64,000 nt of DNA from Duganella zoogloeoides. GTDB lineage: Bacteria > Pseudomonadota > Gammaproteobacteria > Burkholderiales > Burkholderiaceae_D. The notes under the pieces are model-generated. The model did not search any database. It was not told the origin of the DNA and saw nothing but the letters and a program-made list of their open reading frames with translations. The stretch covers positions 1,426,001 to 1,490,000 of the forward strand of contig NZ_CP140152.1 of NCBI RefSeq assembly GCF_034479515.1, given 5' to 3'. This document shows, piece after piece, positions 54,121 through 63,284 of this stretch (its first letter is position 1; each line of letters begins with the position of its first letter). A program made the position numbers and the translations under genes.

Positions 54121-55221
54121 ATGAAACAACGGAATTTCGCAACACCCCTGGTCACCGCCATGGCGCTGGCCTTAGCCGCCGCCGCACCGGTCCACGCGCA
54201 ATCGAACGTCACCATTTACGGCATCGCCGATGTCGGCATCGTCGGCGAACGCGGCGGCGCCGACGGCAACGTCACCAAGCTCACCAGCGGTCCGGCAGCA
54301 TCGTCACGGATCGGCTTCAAGGGCACCGAAGACCTGGGCGGCGGCCTGTCCGCCTTCTTCATCCTGGAGGCCGGCTACAGCATCGATACCGGCATGCAGG
54401 CCTCGAGCACCATGCTGTTCAACCGCCAGGCGCTGATCGGTCTGAAGAGCACTGCCGGCACCCTGATGCTGGGCCGCCAGACCACGCCATACCACAACAC
54501 GCTGGTGGCGGTGGCCGACCCGTTCGCCACCGGCTACGCGGGCACCATCAAGAACACCTTCCCCGACTGGGGCACCAACGTCCGTACCAACAACACGGTG
54601 ATGTATGCGTCGCCCGATGTGCGCGGCTGGAATGGCGACGTCGCCTACAGTTTCGGCGAGCAGGCCGGCAGCGAAGCGGCAGGCCGCCAGGTGGGCACCT
54701 CGTTCGGCTACAGCAACGGCCCGCTGGTGGTGCGCTTTGCCTACAACCACAAGAATAACGACGTGGTGGGTACGCCCACCACGCCGGCCGTGATCCGTGG
54801 TTCGGCCAGCAACAAGCTGCTGGCGGCCAACTACAACTTCGGCGTCATCAAGCTGTTTGCTGCGGTCGGCATCGACAAGGGTTTCAATGCCGCGCCGCTG
54901 GGCAATACCGGCAACCCTTACGGCGGCGTGCCGCCGACCGCGTCCACCGATGGCCGCGAAGCGCTGCTCGGCTTTACCATGCCGCTTTCGACTGGCACGC
55001 TGATGGCGTCTGTCATGCGCAAGGACGATCGTACCGCGTTCAACCAGGATGCCAATACCTGGGGCGTGGGCTATGTGTACCCGGTGTCGAAGCGCACCAG
55101 CTTGTACGGCGTCTATGGCAGCATTTCCAACCGCAACGGCGCCGGCTACACGGTGGCCAATAACAGCGAAGCCGGCAGTGGCGACCGTGCTTACAACCTG
55201 GGGCTGCGCCACAATTTTTAA
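54121..55221 (+). CDS. Gram-negative porin (Burkholderiales OmpC/Omp32 type)
   Basis: A 366-residue outer-membrane porin. Signal peptide with cleavage at VHAQSN, then the standard opening VTIYGIADVGIV and RIGFKGTEDLGGGLSAFFILEAGY. RQALIGLKSTAGTLMLGRQ is the usual second block. It ends in the C-terminal phenylalanine (LGLRHNF) needed for outer-membrane insertion. GAGGAGAC precedes the ATG. As the last gene after the LysR regulator, it may provide specific uptake for the substrate of the MFS transporter and dehydrogenase. Confidence 0.92.
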   Translation: MKQRNFATPLVTAMALALAAAAPVHAQSNVTIYGIADVGIVGERGGADGNVTKLTSGPAASSRIGFKGTEDLGGGLSAFFILEAGYSIDTGMQASSTMLFNRQALIGLKSTAGTLMLGRQTTPYHNTLVAVADPFATGYAGTIKNTFPDWGTNVRTNNTVMYASPDVRGWNGDVAYSFGEQAGSEAAGRQVGTSFGYSNGPLVVRFAYNHKNNDVVGTPTTPAVIRGSASNKLLAANYNFGVIKLFAAVGIDKGFNAAPLGNTGNPYGGVPPTASTDGREALLGFTMPLSTGTLMASVMRKDDRTAFNQDANTWGVGYVYPVSKRTSLYGVYGSISNRNGAGYTVANNSEAGSGDRAYNLGLRHNF

Positions 55222-55259
55222 CAAGCGGCTCCGCCTGGGGGCGAGGCGCGCAGGCCCGA

Positions 55260-57107
55260 TCAATCCAGCTTGAGCGCCTTGGCCACGTCGTCCCAAGCCA
55301 CCATCTTGAAGTTTTGCGGGCCGTCCGGCAGGCGCTTGTAGCCGTCCTGGATTACCAGCATGCCGTTGCCGTACGGGCCGCCGAAGTTGGCCGAGCTCAC
55401 TTCCAGGCCGTCGGTCTCGGACGTGCCGTCGATGCCGGCGGCCAGGTTGTAGCCGACCCGGAAGCTGCCGCGCACTTTATATGGCGCCTTGGCATCCATC
55501 ACCAGGTAGCTGTTGTCGCCCTGGCTCGACACCACCAGGTAGTCGGCCTTGGCGCCATGGTAGATCCCCATGCCTTCCACGTCGGCCACCAGTTGCGGGC
55601 CGACCGGCATGATCATCTCCAGCCTGGCCGGCGCATCGCCCTTGGCCGCCACGGTCCACACTCCGCGCCGCTCTTCGCCGAGGAACAGGCGGTGGTTGCG
55701 GTCGTCGGCCACGCAGCCTTCGGGCTGGCTCTCGACCTTGAAGCGGCGCAGCAGCTTGCCGCTCACCTTGTCGCCATCGGCTACGATGCGGTATTGCAGG
55801 AAGGTGCCGTCCTTGTCGTTGATGAACGCTTCCACGCCACCGTCCGCCGGGCGGTACAAACACATGCCGTAAATATCTTTCAGCCCGGTATTGAAAGCGC
55901 CGGCGGTAGCCACCGTGCCTTGCGCATCGATGGTGAACACCATCACGCTGTTGTCATCGCGCTGGGTAGCCACTGCCACGTCAAGCTGGCGATTGCCGAT
56001 CTTGACGTCCTGGCGCACATCGACGTTGTTCAAACGGCCCACTTCCAGCAGTTGCAGCTGCTTGCCTTGCAGGTTGTACACCAGCAAACCCTGCTTCTTG
56101 TTGGTGCCGAGGATACGCGCGCCCTGTGGGTCGGCCGGATTGCGCCAGATGGCCGGGTCGTCGGCAGCATCGCCGGTGCGCGCGACCGGCTCGGTCTGGG
56201 CGCGCGGCATGATGATTGCCTTGTTATTCGCCTTTGGCGCGGTAGCGGTCCAGGCCGGCGTGCGCACTTGCCAGCCGGCCGCTTCTTCGCCGCCGATGGC
56301 CAGTTGCAGTGCGCCGTCGGCGGTGGTGCTCACCGCCAGTTGCTCGGCGCCCTTGATATTGGTGTCCATGGCGGACACGGTGTTCCATTTTCCGGCCTCC
56401 TGGCGCAGCAGGTGCAATTGCCTGCCCTTGGCGTCGAGCACGGCGACGCCTCCAGGCAGGATGGCCAGCGCGCCTGCGCCTTTGTCCAGCGTGCCGTACG
56501 GTTTCTTGAGCAGTACCGCTGCGCGGCTTGGCGCGCCTTCGGCGTCGGCGTTATAGGACCACAGGCCGGTGCCATCCTCGCTCACCAGCAACTGGTGGCT
56601 GGCGTCGTCGGCACGGCAGTGCTTGCTGTGCGGGGGCAGGGCCAGCTTGCGTACCGGCAGACGTTTGTCGCCCTGCATTACCCATTGCTCGGCCTGGCCA
56701 TCCTTGGCAACCAGGAACAGGTGGTCGAGTTGCTGGGCATCGCGATACAGGCAGGCCGCTTCGATACCGAAGGCGGGTGCGGGGAACGGCGCCTGGGCGG
56801 TGAGGGTGCCGGCGTTGGTATCGACCAGGATGGGCACTGCCTGTTCGGCATTGGCATCGACAATCACGGCCAGGGTGTTGGCGCCGAGCGGACGGGTGTC
56901 GAGGTGCTTGGCGCGGACTAGCAAGTGGGCGCGCTCGGTGCCGTCGGCGGCCAGCAGGCGCAGCGCGGTCTTGTCGAGGGCGAGCCAGTTGCCGTTGGGC
57001 AGCGGGGCAAGTTCGTGGGCGTGAGTGGTGGGGCCGGGCGTGGTGGCGGCTTGTGCGGTCGTGATGGTGGCCAGGGCGATGGCGACTGCTGACAGGGACA
57101 GTTTCAT
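55260..57107 (-). CDS. Beta-propeller phytase-like protein
   Basis: A 615-residue secreted protein. Signal peptide MKLSLSAVAIALATITTAQA. The first half (about 25-270) is a propeller-like region (LAPLPNGNWLALDKTALRLL). The second half has the phytase segments TGDAADDPAIWRNPADPQGA with RILGTNKKQGLLVYNLQGK, NNVDVRQDVK, GMCLYRP and LFLGEERRGVWTV, with EGMGIYHGAKADYLVVSSQG near the end. These provide the acidic calcium and phosphate-binding residues of beta-propeller phytases that release phosphate from inositol hexakisphosphate. Two half-propellers are common in this group. It lies next to a TonB receptor in the same direction. Confidence 0.85.
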   Translation of the reverse strand: MKLSLSAVAIALATITTAQAATTPGPTTHAHELAPLPNGNWLALDKTALRLLAADGTERAHLLVRAKHLDTRPLGANTLAVIVDANAEQAVPILVDTNAGTLTAQAPFPAPAFGIEAACLYRDAQQLDHLFLVAKDGQAEQWVMQGDKRLPVRKLALPPHSKHCRADDASHQLLVSEDGTGLWSYNADAEGAPSRAAVLLKKPYGTLDKGAGALAILPGGVAVLDAKGRQLHLLRQEAGKWNTVSAMDTNIKGAEQLAVSTTADGALQLAIGGEEAAGWQVRTPAWTATAPKANNKAIIMPRAQTEPVARTGDAADDPAIWRNPADPQGARILGTNKKQGLLVYNLQGKQLQLLEVGRLNNVDVRQDVKIGNRQLDVAVATQRDDNSVMVFTIDAQGTVATAGAFNTGLKDIYGMCLYRPADGGVEAFINDKDGTFLQYRIVADGDKVSGKLLRRFKVESQPEGCVADDRNHRLFLGEERRGVWTVAAKGDAPARLEMIMPVGPQLVADVEGMGIYHGAKADYLVVSSQGDNSYLVMDAKAPYKVRGSFRVGYNLAAGIDGTSETDGLEVSSANFGGPYGNGMLVIQDGYKRLPDGPQNFKMVAWDDVAKALKLD

Positions 57108-57138
57108 TTTTTTGTTGGCGCGTGGGCGCTTGCTCAGT

Positions 57139-57167
57139 ATGGATCCCCGCTTTCGCGGGGATGACGG
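57139..57167. repeat. REP-like palindromic element, copy 3
   Basis: ATGGATCCCCGC..GCGGGGATGACGG is the same family as the pair near 26700 and is intergenic between the phytase and the TonB receptor. Confidence 0.75.
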
Positions 57168-57311
57168 ATTGCAGGACAGTGGCTGGCGGTTGCGGCTTTT
57201 CCCTGCCCGGTTAAATTGGATCCCTGCTCCTGCGGCGGTCTGCCGGTGCGGGGGACGGTTCTTCTGTTGGCGGCCAGCGGTGCTGGCATTGCGTGCTGGC
57301 CGCTTCCCTTC

Positions 57312-59876
57312 CTAGAACAGGCTTACTTTCAGACTCAGCTTGTAGGTGCGGCCATATTGTTCGTACTGGGCGTTATAGGCCTTGCTGCCCAGGTACGTGT
57401 AGTACTTTTCGTTATTCAGGTTGGCCGCTTCCATGTTCAGCTGCACTTGCCTGGTCAGCTGGTACGACAGCGAGAAATCGACCTGTTTCTGGCTGTCCAC
57501 GATGCGGTCGCCGCTGCCGTCGAGGATGTCGTCGCCCATTTCCAGCAGGTAGGGCGACTTGTAGTTGACGGCGATGCGGGTGGACAGCGGTCCCTGTTCG
57601 TAGCCGAGCATCAGGTTCATCACGCGGTTCGACTGGCCCGGCAGGTGGATGCTGCGCGAACGCATTGCACCGCCATCCTGGTCGTAGCGCGCCACGTTGG
57701 CCCTGGACCGGGTCAGGCTGCCGTTGGCGCCGAACACCAGGTTGTTGAATGGCGCCGGCAACATGCGCAGCGGCTGGTTGTACGACAGTTCGAGCCCTTT
57801 CACGCTGGCCTTGTCGCCGTTGGCGTACGTGATGGCCGAGGTGTAGCCGGCCCAGGCGCCGCTGCCGGCCAGGTTGGTGGTGTAGGTAAAATTCTTGATG
57901 TCCTTGTGGAACACGTAAGCCGATATCGCGCCGTCGTCGCCGAGCACGCGTTCGATGCCGAGGTCGAGGTTGGTCGATTTGAGCGGCGCCAGGTCGGGGT
58001 TGCCGATGGTCGCTTCGGTGTCGCTGGACTGGCTGATGCCGGGTTTCAGTTGGTCGAAGTTGGCGCGCACCACCGAGTGGGTCCAGGCGCCGCGCAGGCT
58101 GGTTTTGCCGTCGAGGTCGTAGCGGGCTTGCAAGGTCGGCAGCCAGTTGGTGTACGAGCGCTGACGCTCGACCGGGGTGAAAGTTTCTTCTTCCTCGTTG
58201 ACGCTGGTGCCTGCCGCCTTGAAGCGCGTGTGCTCGGCGCGCACGCCGGCCAGCAGGTGCCAACTGTCGATGTCGTAGCTGTGTTGCAGGTAGGCGGCGT
58301 CGATGTCTTCGTGCAGGTTGTAGTCATCGACGGTGGAGTCCACCAGTACGCGGGCATTGGCGCGATTGAGGGCTGCCACCAGCTGGCGGATCGCGCCGGG
58401 ATTGATGGCGTTGCCGATCCGGCCCAGTTTAAAATCGAGCTGGTCACCGGTGACGTAGCTGGTCAGCGCAGTGCTGGCGCCGCCGATCTGCGAGCTGCTG
58501 TATGACCAGGCCTCGGTATTGTTGTCCTTTTCGCGGCGGCTCAGCTTGGCGCCAAACTTGAACTTGCCGGTGCCTTCGCCGAGATCGTATTTACGGCCGA
58601 GGTCGAAGCGGATATGGTGTTCCTTGTCGGTGGCGTCGCTTTGCTTGAGGGCGATCGAGTTCAGCTTGTACTTGCTGGCGTCGTACAGCGACTCCGGGCC
58701 GCTCAAGCGCGGGATGTCGGTGCCGGTGAAGCCCACGCCGGCAAAGTTGCTGGCGCCACGGAAGCGGGCGTCGTTGATCGATTCGGGCGCATCGTCGCTG
58801 GCGCGGCTGGAACCGGCCGACGCTTCCAGTTTCCAGCGGTCCCATTTGAGTTCGGTGCCGGCCACGACCGAGCTGATGGTTTGCGTGTACTTGCGCTGGC
58901 GCAGGCGGCGTTCGCCACGTGCAGTGGCGGTGGCGCCTTCGGCCAAGCTGCCGCCGGCAATGTTGCTGATGGTGAGCCGGTCGCGCACTTCGTCGTCGCT
59001 GAAGTCGCTGATAAAGCTGCGCACGTAGTATTTGCTGTGTTCGTCCAGGTGGTAGTCGAGGTTGATGGCGGCGGCGCGGCGTTCGCGCGTGGGCAGGTAG
59101 TCGCGCAGTTCCAGTCCCGTCAGTTTGCCATTGTCCCAGGCGCCACCGGTTTCCACGTTGTCGGAGCCGAACTCGCGTTTTTCGTAACTGATGCCGCCGG
59201 CCACGCCCAGTTTGCCGCCCATAAAACGGTCGGCAAACAGCAAGCTGGCGTTGGGGCTGGTCTTGCCGATGTTCTGGTCGCGGCTGGCGCCGATCGAGCC
59301 GGACAGCAGCTTGCCGGGCAGGTCGAACGCGGACAGGGTTTTCACCTCGACCGTGCCGCCCAGCGAATTGGCGTCCTGGTCCGGCGTCAAGGTCTTGCTC
59401 ACTTCCAGCGAGCGGATCAGGCCGGCCGGCAGCACGTCGAGCGCCACGGCGCGGCGGCCCGCTTCGGGCGACGGCACCAGCGCGCCGTTGATGGTCACCG
59501 CGTTCAGGTCGGGGCCCAGGCCGCGCACGCTCACGTAGCGGCCTTCGCCCTGGTCGCGCTGGACCGACACGCCCGGCAGGCGCGCCAGCGCTTCGGCGGC
59601 GTTCTTGTCCGGCAGGCCGCCGATGTCGTCGCTGCTGATCACGCTCACGATATTGTCCGCCTTCTCCTGCGCAGCAATGGCGTTGCGCAGGCTCGAGCGC
59701 TGACCGGCGATGACCACGCTGTTGGCGGCAGTCACCAGGGCAGCATTGGCGCCGTTGGCGCCGTCGAGCGGCATGGCGGTCTGGGCAGCAGCTGTGCCTG
59801 CCAGCATGGCCAGCACGCCGAGCGTCAGCGCATTGAGGCGTGGATGGGTGGAGAGGTGAGGAGCGTTGGTTTTCAT
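57312..59876 (-). CDS. TonB-dependent receptor
   Basis: An 854-residue outer-membrane receptor of the long TIGR01782-like group. Signal peptide follows MKTNAPHLSTHPRLNALTLG. The plug shows NIVSVISSDDIGGLPDKNAA with EALARLPGVSVQRDQGEG, then YVSVRGLGPDLNAVTINGAL and SLEVSKTLTPDQDANSLGG. The barrel ends with the terminal YKLSLKVSLF (phenylalanine). The ATG at 59876 was chosen because the signal peptide starts there. It is directly upstream of the phytase in the same direction, a pairing seen in other Proteobacteria, so uptake of inositol phosphates is a reasonable inference. Confidence 0.9.
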   Translation of the reverse strand: MKTNAPHLSTHPRLNALTLGVLAMLAGTAAAQTAMPLDGANGANAALVTAANSVVIAGQRSSLRNAIAAQEKADNIVSVISSDDIGGLPDKNAAEALARLPGVSVQRDQGEGRYVSVRGLGPDLNAVTINGALVPSPEAGRRAVALDVLPAGLIRSLEVSKTLTPDQDANSLGGTVEVKTLSAFDLPGKLLSGSIGASRDQNIGKTSPNASLLFADRFMGGKLGVAGGISYEKREFGSDNVETGGAWDNGKLTGLELRDYLPTRERRAAAINLDYHLDEHSKYYVRSFISDFSDDEVRDRLTISNIAGGSLAEGATATARGERRLRQRKYTQTISSVVAGTELKWDRWKLEASAGSSRASDDAPESINDARFRGASNFAGVGFTGTDIPRLSGPESLYDASKYKLNSIALKQSDATDKEHHIRFDLGRKYDLGEGTGKFKFGAKLSRREKDNNTEAWSYSSSQIGGASTALTSYVTGDQLDFKLGRIGNAINPGAIRQLVAALNRANARVLVDSTVDDYNLHEDIDAAYLQHSYDIDSWHLLAGVRAEHTRFKAAGTSVNEEEETFTPVERQRSYTNWLPTLQARYDLDGKTSLRGAWTHSVVRANFDQLKPGISQSSDTEATIGNPDLAPLKSTNLDLGIERVLGDDGAISAYVFHKDIKNFTYTTNLAGSGAWAGYTSAITYANGDKASVKGLELSYNQPLRMLPAPFNNLVFGANGSLTRSRANVARYDQDGGAMRSRSIHLPGQSNRVMNLMLGYEQGPLSTRIAVNYKSPYLLEMGDDILDGSGDRIVDSQKQVDFSLSYQLTRQVQLNMEAANLNNEKYYTYLGSKAYNAQYEQYGRTYKLSLKVSLF

Positions 59877-60291
59877 GGCGTACCGTGGGTTGGATGAGGG
59901 AACGCTGCGGATTCTAGGGATGCTATATGTCAAATGCATGACATGCCCCGGCGGCAAGTGCTGTAAACCGCCGCCTTGCAGGCGGTGGCGTGGCGAAATG
60001 AGCTCGATTGACCCGCCGCCGATTGTGGTCGATTGTGGTCAGCTATTGCGGCTTACCGCTGCTGCTCACCAATGCCGCTCGTCATTGCCGCCTGCCACAG
60101 ACTGCTTGGCGGTGCTCACCGGCGCTGGTGTCCGTTTGCGATAGCTGGACTTCGCCCTGCGAACGTCGATGAGCCGTAATGACCTGTCCAAGCTGCGGTG
60201 TTGTGTATTTGCCCATGTCGGGCCTTGTCACACGGCGGTCATATGCAGGCGCTAAGCTGCCGCCGCAGTAACCACGTTCCGGTAAAACCTT
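59877..60291. other. 415-bp intergenic region without a recognisable gene
   Basis: Contains a CCGCC..GGCGG hairpin near 59970 and a perfect 10-bp tandem duplication GATTGTGGTC at 60021-60040. No confident promoter, RNA or coding sequence was found. Confidence 0.4.
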
Positions 60292-61281
60292 ATGCTGCAA
60301 TTGCACCGCTCCACCTTGATCGTTTCCTGCCTGGCGCTGGTCGCCTGCGTGTTCCTGTATTCCACCCTCGGTGTGGCGAAGCCGTTCCACATGTGGAAGT
60401 GGACCGACATCGTCAGCGAAGGCGGCACGGCGGTGATGGCTGGCAGCTGGGTGCTGTTTACCTTGAGCAGCCGGCCCGGCGGCCTGGTCACGCGGCTGCT
60501 GGCCGGTGGCCTGGCGATGATCATGGTCGGATCATTTGCCGACTGCATGGATGAATTTTTTGCCGTCAGCAAGGCGGCCAGGTGGGACCACTGGCTCGAG
60601 ATGCTGGTGCCGCTGGGCATGCTGGTGCTCACCTGCGGCATGTATTACTGGCGCCACGAACAGTTTCGCCTCAATGAGCACTTGCAAAAACGCGAGCGGC
60701 TGTTCCGCGACCACCGCGCGTTCGACCGCATCACGCAACTGGCCAATGCCGACTACCTGCGCCGCCAGATCCGCCACGAGCAGGCGCAGCGCCCGGGCCG
60801 GCCGTGCGCGCTGGTGCTGCTCGATATCGACAGCTTCCACTTGATCAACCGCGAGTTCGGCCAGCGCGAGGGCGACCGCGTGTTGCAGGCCGTGGGCCAC
60901 ATGCTGCTGCTCAACCTGCGCAACGACGACCTGCTGTGCCGCTACGCAGGCGACCGCTTCGCACTGCTGCTGCCGGACACCGGCGTGGCCGAGGCCGAAG
61001 CGATGGCGCGCCACCTGGCAGCAATGGTGGGGCAGATGCGTCACTACGCGAAGGATGGCCGCGTATCCATCAGCGTGCGCCACGCCAGCGCCAGTGCGGA
61101 CACCGATGCCGACGTGTTGCTGGCGGAACTGGGGCGGATACTGGCGGCTTCAGCCCAGCCGGTACAGTCAGCGCACGCTACCCCGCCGGCAGTGGCCGCG
61201 CAGCCGGCGGCCGCTGCGCAATCGGCGCCGCTACTGCCACGGTCTGCATCATCGGCTTGCGTGGCTGGCGCTTCGGCGTGA
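60292..61281 (+). CDS. Membrane protein with degenerate GGDEF domain
   Basis: A 329-residue protein. Four hydrophobic segments lie in the first 120 residues (about 7-27, 44-60, 65-83 and 103-119), then a GGDEF-fold domain (about 140-290). The signature reads AGDRF at residues 219-223 instead of GGDEF, losing the second catalytic glycine pair and the glutamate. Cyclase activity is unlikely; it may bind c-di-GMP or GTP as a sensor. The Ala/Pro/Gln-rich tail is low complexity. The stop overlaps the AraC gene start (GTGA), so both are made together. Confidence 0.85.
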   Translation: MLQLHRSTLIVSCLALVACVFLYSTLGVAKPFHMWKWTDIVSEGGTAVMAGSWVLFTLSSRPGGLVTRLLAGGLAMIMVGSFADCMDEFFAVSKAARWDHWLEMLVPLGMLVLTCGMYYWRHEQFRLNEHLQKRERLFRDHRAFDRITQLANADYLRRQIRHEQAQRPGRPCALVLLDIDSFHLINREFGQREGDRVLQAVGHMLLLNLRNDDLLCRYAGDRFALLLPDTGVAEAEAMARHLAAMVGQMRHYAKDGRVSISVRHASASADTDADVLLAELGRILAASAQPVQSAHATPPAVAAQPAAAAQSAPLLPRSASSACVAGASA

Positions 61282-62321
61282 TCGCGTACCGGCAAACCGG
61301 CGATAGTTTCATCGTGGCGCGCCACCAGCCGGCGCTCGTGCTCGACTACGCGCGCAGCCAGGAGATCGACGGCGAGCAACTGCTGCGCGGCACCGGCCTG
61401 GTCGACGATGAGCCGCCGGCTGCGCACGTATTGCTCACGCCGCAGCAGTACCTGCAATTGCTGGCCAACGTGATGCGCGCGCTGGCCAGCAGCGACACCA
61501 GTTTCATGCTGGGCCAGCAAATGCTGCCCGGCCACTACGGCGCACTCAGCCATGCGCTGCTGCAGGCGCAAAACCTTCGCCAGGCGCTCGACATCCTGTG
61601 CGCCGGCCACGCGCGCCTGTGCCCGCTACTGACGCCGCGCTGGCGCGAGGACGGTACGCAGGGCGGCACTCATGGCGGCATGGCCGTGCTGTACTGGACC
61701 GACAGTTTCGGCGCGCCGAGCCAGTTGCCGGCGCTGGTGGAAATGCACATGACGGCCGTGACGGCGATGTGCCGCTGGCTCGGTGGTGAACGCCTGCCGT
61801 GGCGCTATTGCCTCAACCGCAGCGCACCGTCCCACGTCGAGCAGCACGAGATGCACCTGGGCAACGACCTGCGCTTCAACTGCCAGTTCGACGCCATGCT
61901 GATCGATCCGGCGTGGCTTGATCGTCCCTGGCCACGTGGCAATGCGCTGGCGTCGGCAGCAGCGTTGCAGGGCGTTGCGGGCGAGTCACCGGAACTGGTG
62001 CCCAGCCTGCTGACGGCACTGTACGATTACCTGCTCGACAATATCCGGCTGGGGCCGACGCTGGAGGGCAGCGCTGCGGCGTTTGGCGTCAGTCCCGCCA
62101 CGTTCAAGCGCCACCTGGCGCGCCACGGCAGCCACTTCCAGGCCGAGCTGGACCAGGTGAGGGCGCACGTGGCGATCCACCTGTTCCAGGTGCGCGGGTA
62201 TGACAACGAGGCGGTGGCGCAATACCTGGGCTTCCACGACGCCACCAACTTCCGTCGCTCGTTCAAGCGCTGGACGGGGTTGGTGCCGAGCTTGCTCAGG
62301 GATGCGTTGTTGCGGGGATGA
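61278..62321 (+). CDS. AraC-family transcriptional regulator (arabinose-binding-like N-terminus)
   Basis: A 347-residue regulator. The N-terminal region (about 20-215) resembles the Arabinose_bd domain of OruR/ArgR-type regulators (LLTPQQYLQLLANVMRALAS; LPGHYGALSHALLQAQNLRQ). The C-terminal helix-turn-helix pair is LEGSAAAFGVSPATFKRHLA and NEAVAQYLGFHDATNFRRSF followed by KRWTGLVPS. The GTG at 61278 is used because it overlaps the GGDEF gene stop by 4 bp and no ATG fits. A longer open frame inside the GGDEF gene is a shadow. The target is unknown. Its 3' end overlaps the next, opposite gene by 26 bp. Confidence 0.85.
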   Translation: MIAYRQTGDSFIVARHQPALVLDYARSQEIDGEQLLRGTGLVDDEPPAAHVLLTPQQYLQLLANVMRALASSDTSFMLGQQMLPGHYGALSHALLQAQNLRQALDILCAGHARLCPLLTPRWREDGTQGGTHGGMAVLYWTDSFGAPSQLPALVEMHMTAVTAMCRWLGGERLPWRYCLNRSAPSHVEQHEMHLGNDLRFNCQFDAMLIDPAWLDRPWPRGNALASAAALQGVAGESPELVPSLLTALYDYLLDNIRLGPTLEGSAAAFGVSPATFKRHLARHGSHFQAELDQVRAHVAIHLFQVRGYDNEAVAQYLGFHDATNFRRSFKRWTGLVPSLLRDALLRG

Positions 62322-63246
62322 CCTCGGCCTCCTGGTACAGCAGCGATTCCCGCGACAGGTCGGGTTCGAGCAACTCGAGCGGCAATGGCGCGGGCTGGGA
62401 ATCCATCGGCAGATTAAATGGTTTCGGCGGTTGCACCGGTCTTGGCGCCGCGACCAGCTTCGGCGCCGGCTCGCCGTCGAGCTCGAACGTGAGCAGCGTA
62501 TCGTCGGGCCATTTGTCGTCGCCGAGCGGGGCGTTGAATGCCAGTTGCTTGCCGCTGGCCGGCATGACCTGCTTGCGCGAGCCTGCCGTGTACGTGATGC
62601 TGTTGTACTGTGCCGGGGCGTCGAACATCCGGTCCTGCTCGCACGGACCTTTTTCAAACCAGCTCTTGGCGTCGAGCAGTATACGTTCGCGCAACATGTC
62701 TTTTTTCAGGATGCGGACCTGGACTTCGCAGGCCAGCCGCAAGTCGCCCAGCCGCAGCACGTTGGGGAGCAGGTCCGGCGTGCGCACGGAAACAATCGGG
62801 TGCTGGTAGAGGCCGGACGGAAAGCGCCGGCTCATCACCACGTACGCACCGTCGGACTTGGCGCGGTCATTGGGCGGCAGCACGAAGCTCAGGTCGGGCG
62901 CCAACGGCAGCGGCACCGACCAGCCCTTGACGGCGATGGCGGCGGTGGTGTCCTCAAGCTTGCCATCCTTCTCCTTGGGCGGCAGCATGCCCTTGGGCAT
63001 CTGGTAGCGCATGAGGGCGCCCGGCGCCAGTTGCGAGCTGCGGCGCTCGAACATGTCCACGCCGGCACTCAGCCCGGTATAGCTCCATGCCATCGGGGTG
63101 GTGCCAGGCTGGAGCGGCCCGACGACGGTGACGGCGTCGCCGAGCGGTGAAGGGGCCTGCGCACTGGCGCCCGGAGGTACCAGGATCAGTGCAGCCAAGG
63201 CCGAGGCCAAGGCCAAGGCCGGGGTGATAGTCGTTAATTTACGCAT
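62296..63246 (-). CDS. Secreted protein of unknown function
   Basis: A 316-residue protein with a signal peptide (RKLTTITPALALASALAAL, cleavage near ASAQAP). The mature part has two cysteines (RLACEVQV; KGPCEQDR) and a Pro-rich region near the C-terminus (RPVQPPKPFNLPMDSQPAPL). No enzyme motif is seen. Length and composition do not match a family that I recognise. The ATG at 63246 is directly before the basic start of the signal peptide. Periplasmic or outer-membrane associated is likely. Confidence 0.75.
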   Translation of the reverse strand: MRKLTTITPALALASALAALILVPPGASAQAPSPLGDAVTVVGPLQPGTTPMAWSYTGLSAGVDMFERRSSQLAPGALMRYQMPKGMLPPKEKDGKLEDTTAAIAVKGWSVPLPLAPDLSFVLPPNDRAKSDGAYVVMSRRFPSGLYQHPIVSVRTPDLLPNVLRLGDLRLACEVQVRILKKDMLRERILLDAKSWFEKGPCEQDRMFDAPAQYNSITYTAGSRKQVMPASGKQLAFNAPLGDDKWPDDTLLTFELDGEPAPKLVAAPRPVQPPKPFNLPMDSQPAPLPLELLEPDLSRESLLYQEAEVIPATTHP

Positions 63247-63284
63247 TGCTGTTATAAAATTTTAGCGGTCCAGAACGAAGTTGT

